Assembly: GCF_037975245.1 (NCBI RefSeq)
Contig: NC_092572.1
Location: forward strand, 11,667,769 to 11,731,768
Reading direction: 5' to 3'
Origin: Apostichopus japonicus
Taxonomy: Eukaryota; Echinodermata; Holothuroidea; Aspidochirotida; Stichopodidae
DNA length: 64,000 nt
Below the pieces are notes generated by a model. It did no database searches. It worked only from the letters and a program-made list of their open reading frames with translations, and was not told the origin of the DNA. Below, one piece after another: positions 63,793-64,000 of this stretch. The position numbers were made by a program, and so were the translations under genes. Each line of letters begins with the position of its first letter. The stretch's first letter is position 1.

Positions 63793-64000
63793 AGGGGGGA
63801 GTGCTGAGCAACTAAAAGTTTACACCTCTGTCAGGTCTTTGAGCAATCAACCCATCCTGTATATGAACCGAAAACCGCATCTATTCTGCGAATCTACTTA
63901 ATTCCTGACAGAGAATGAAGATCCCAGCTGAGCTTAATGACTTCACCGAGACATTAAACTGACTGATCGGGGCAGATATAGACATAACCCTACGACCTTA

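Larger units (their letters stand above)
52977..64000. other. Upstream region or 5' intron of robo
   Basis: The Ig1 exon starts in phase 1 and lacks a signal peptide, so this region is either the preceding intron or upstream sequence. I looked for a minus-strand exon with an initiator methionine, a hydrophobic core and a donor, and found none convincing. Two exon-like C-terminal ORFs (55188-55263, 54763-54922), a possible LTR and microsatellites are listed separately. The rest is AT-rich non-coding sequence. Confidence 0.55.

Overview
This window looks like animal nuclear DNA from an AT-rich invertebrate. It has no operon-like gene packing, long non-coding stretches with canonical GT-AG splice signals, several tandem satellites, tRNA-derived SINE-like fragments and many long poly(dG)/(dC) runs. 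A marine deuterostome such as an echinoderm is my best guess. That guess rests on the repeat style and the moderate similarity of the encoded protein to vertebrate Robo, not on a database match.

The only gene I can name is on the minus strand: a Roundabout (Robo) family axon-guidance receptor. Five internal exons are visible, read from high to low coordinates: 52976-52843, 49194-49023, 11645-11458, 7912-7816 and 7017-6879. They join in one open frame of about 243 residues. They encode Ig1 (two exons), Ig2 (two exons) and the first half of Ig3. Every junction has a GT donor, an AG acceptor and a matching phase. Ig1 plus Ig2 is the module that binds Slit in known Robo receptors. The signal-peptide exon(s) and everything after the first half of Ig3 (rest of the Ig domains, fibronectin III domains, membrane helix, cytoplasmic CC motifs) were not found and probably lie outside the window.

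Layout: 1-6878 is the start of the intron after the Ig3 exon, with no further exon seen. The region 6879-11645 holds three exons with 0.8 and 3.5 kb introns. The region 11646-49022 is one intron of about 37.4 kb, packed with tandem arrays of 114, 130, 84, 69 and 30 bp, a GATA-rich array, a TA tract, two palindromic 30-bp repeats, polypurine tracts, a G-quadruplex-prone island and SINE-like fragments. The region 49023-52976 holds the two Ig1 exons and a 3.6 kb intron. The region 52977-64000 is upstream: it holds two unexplained exon-like C-terminal ORFs (55.2 and 54.8 kb) and a possible degenerate solo LTR with a small minisatellite (59.0-59.9 kb).

Most other short ORFs are chance or repeat-driven. 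I saw no sign of a new multi-gene system. The best leads are a tandem duplication that copied the Ig1 exon end with its splice donor, two perfect DR1 nuclear-receptor sites flanking the first Ig2 exon, the atypical Ig1 sequence, the repeat-filled intron, and a tiny hairpin flanked by a target-site-like duplication.
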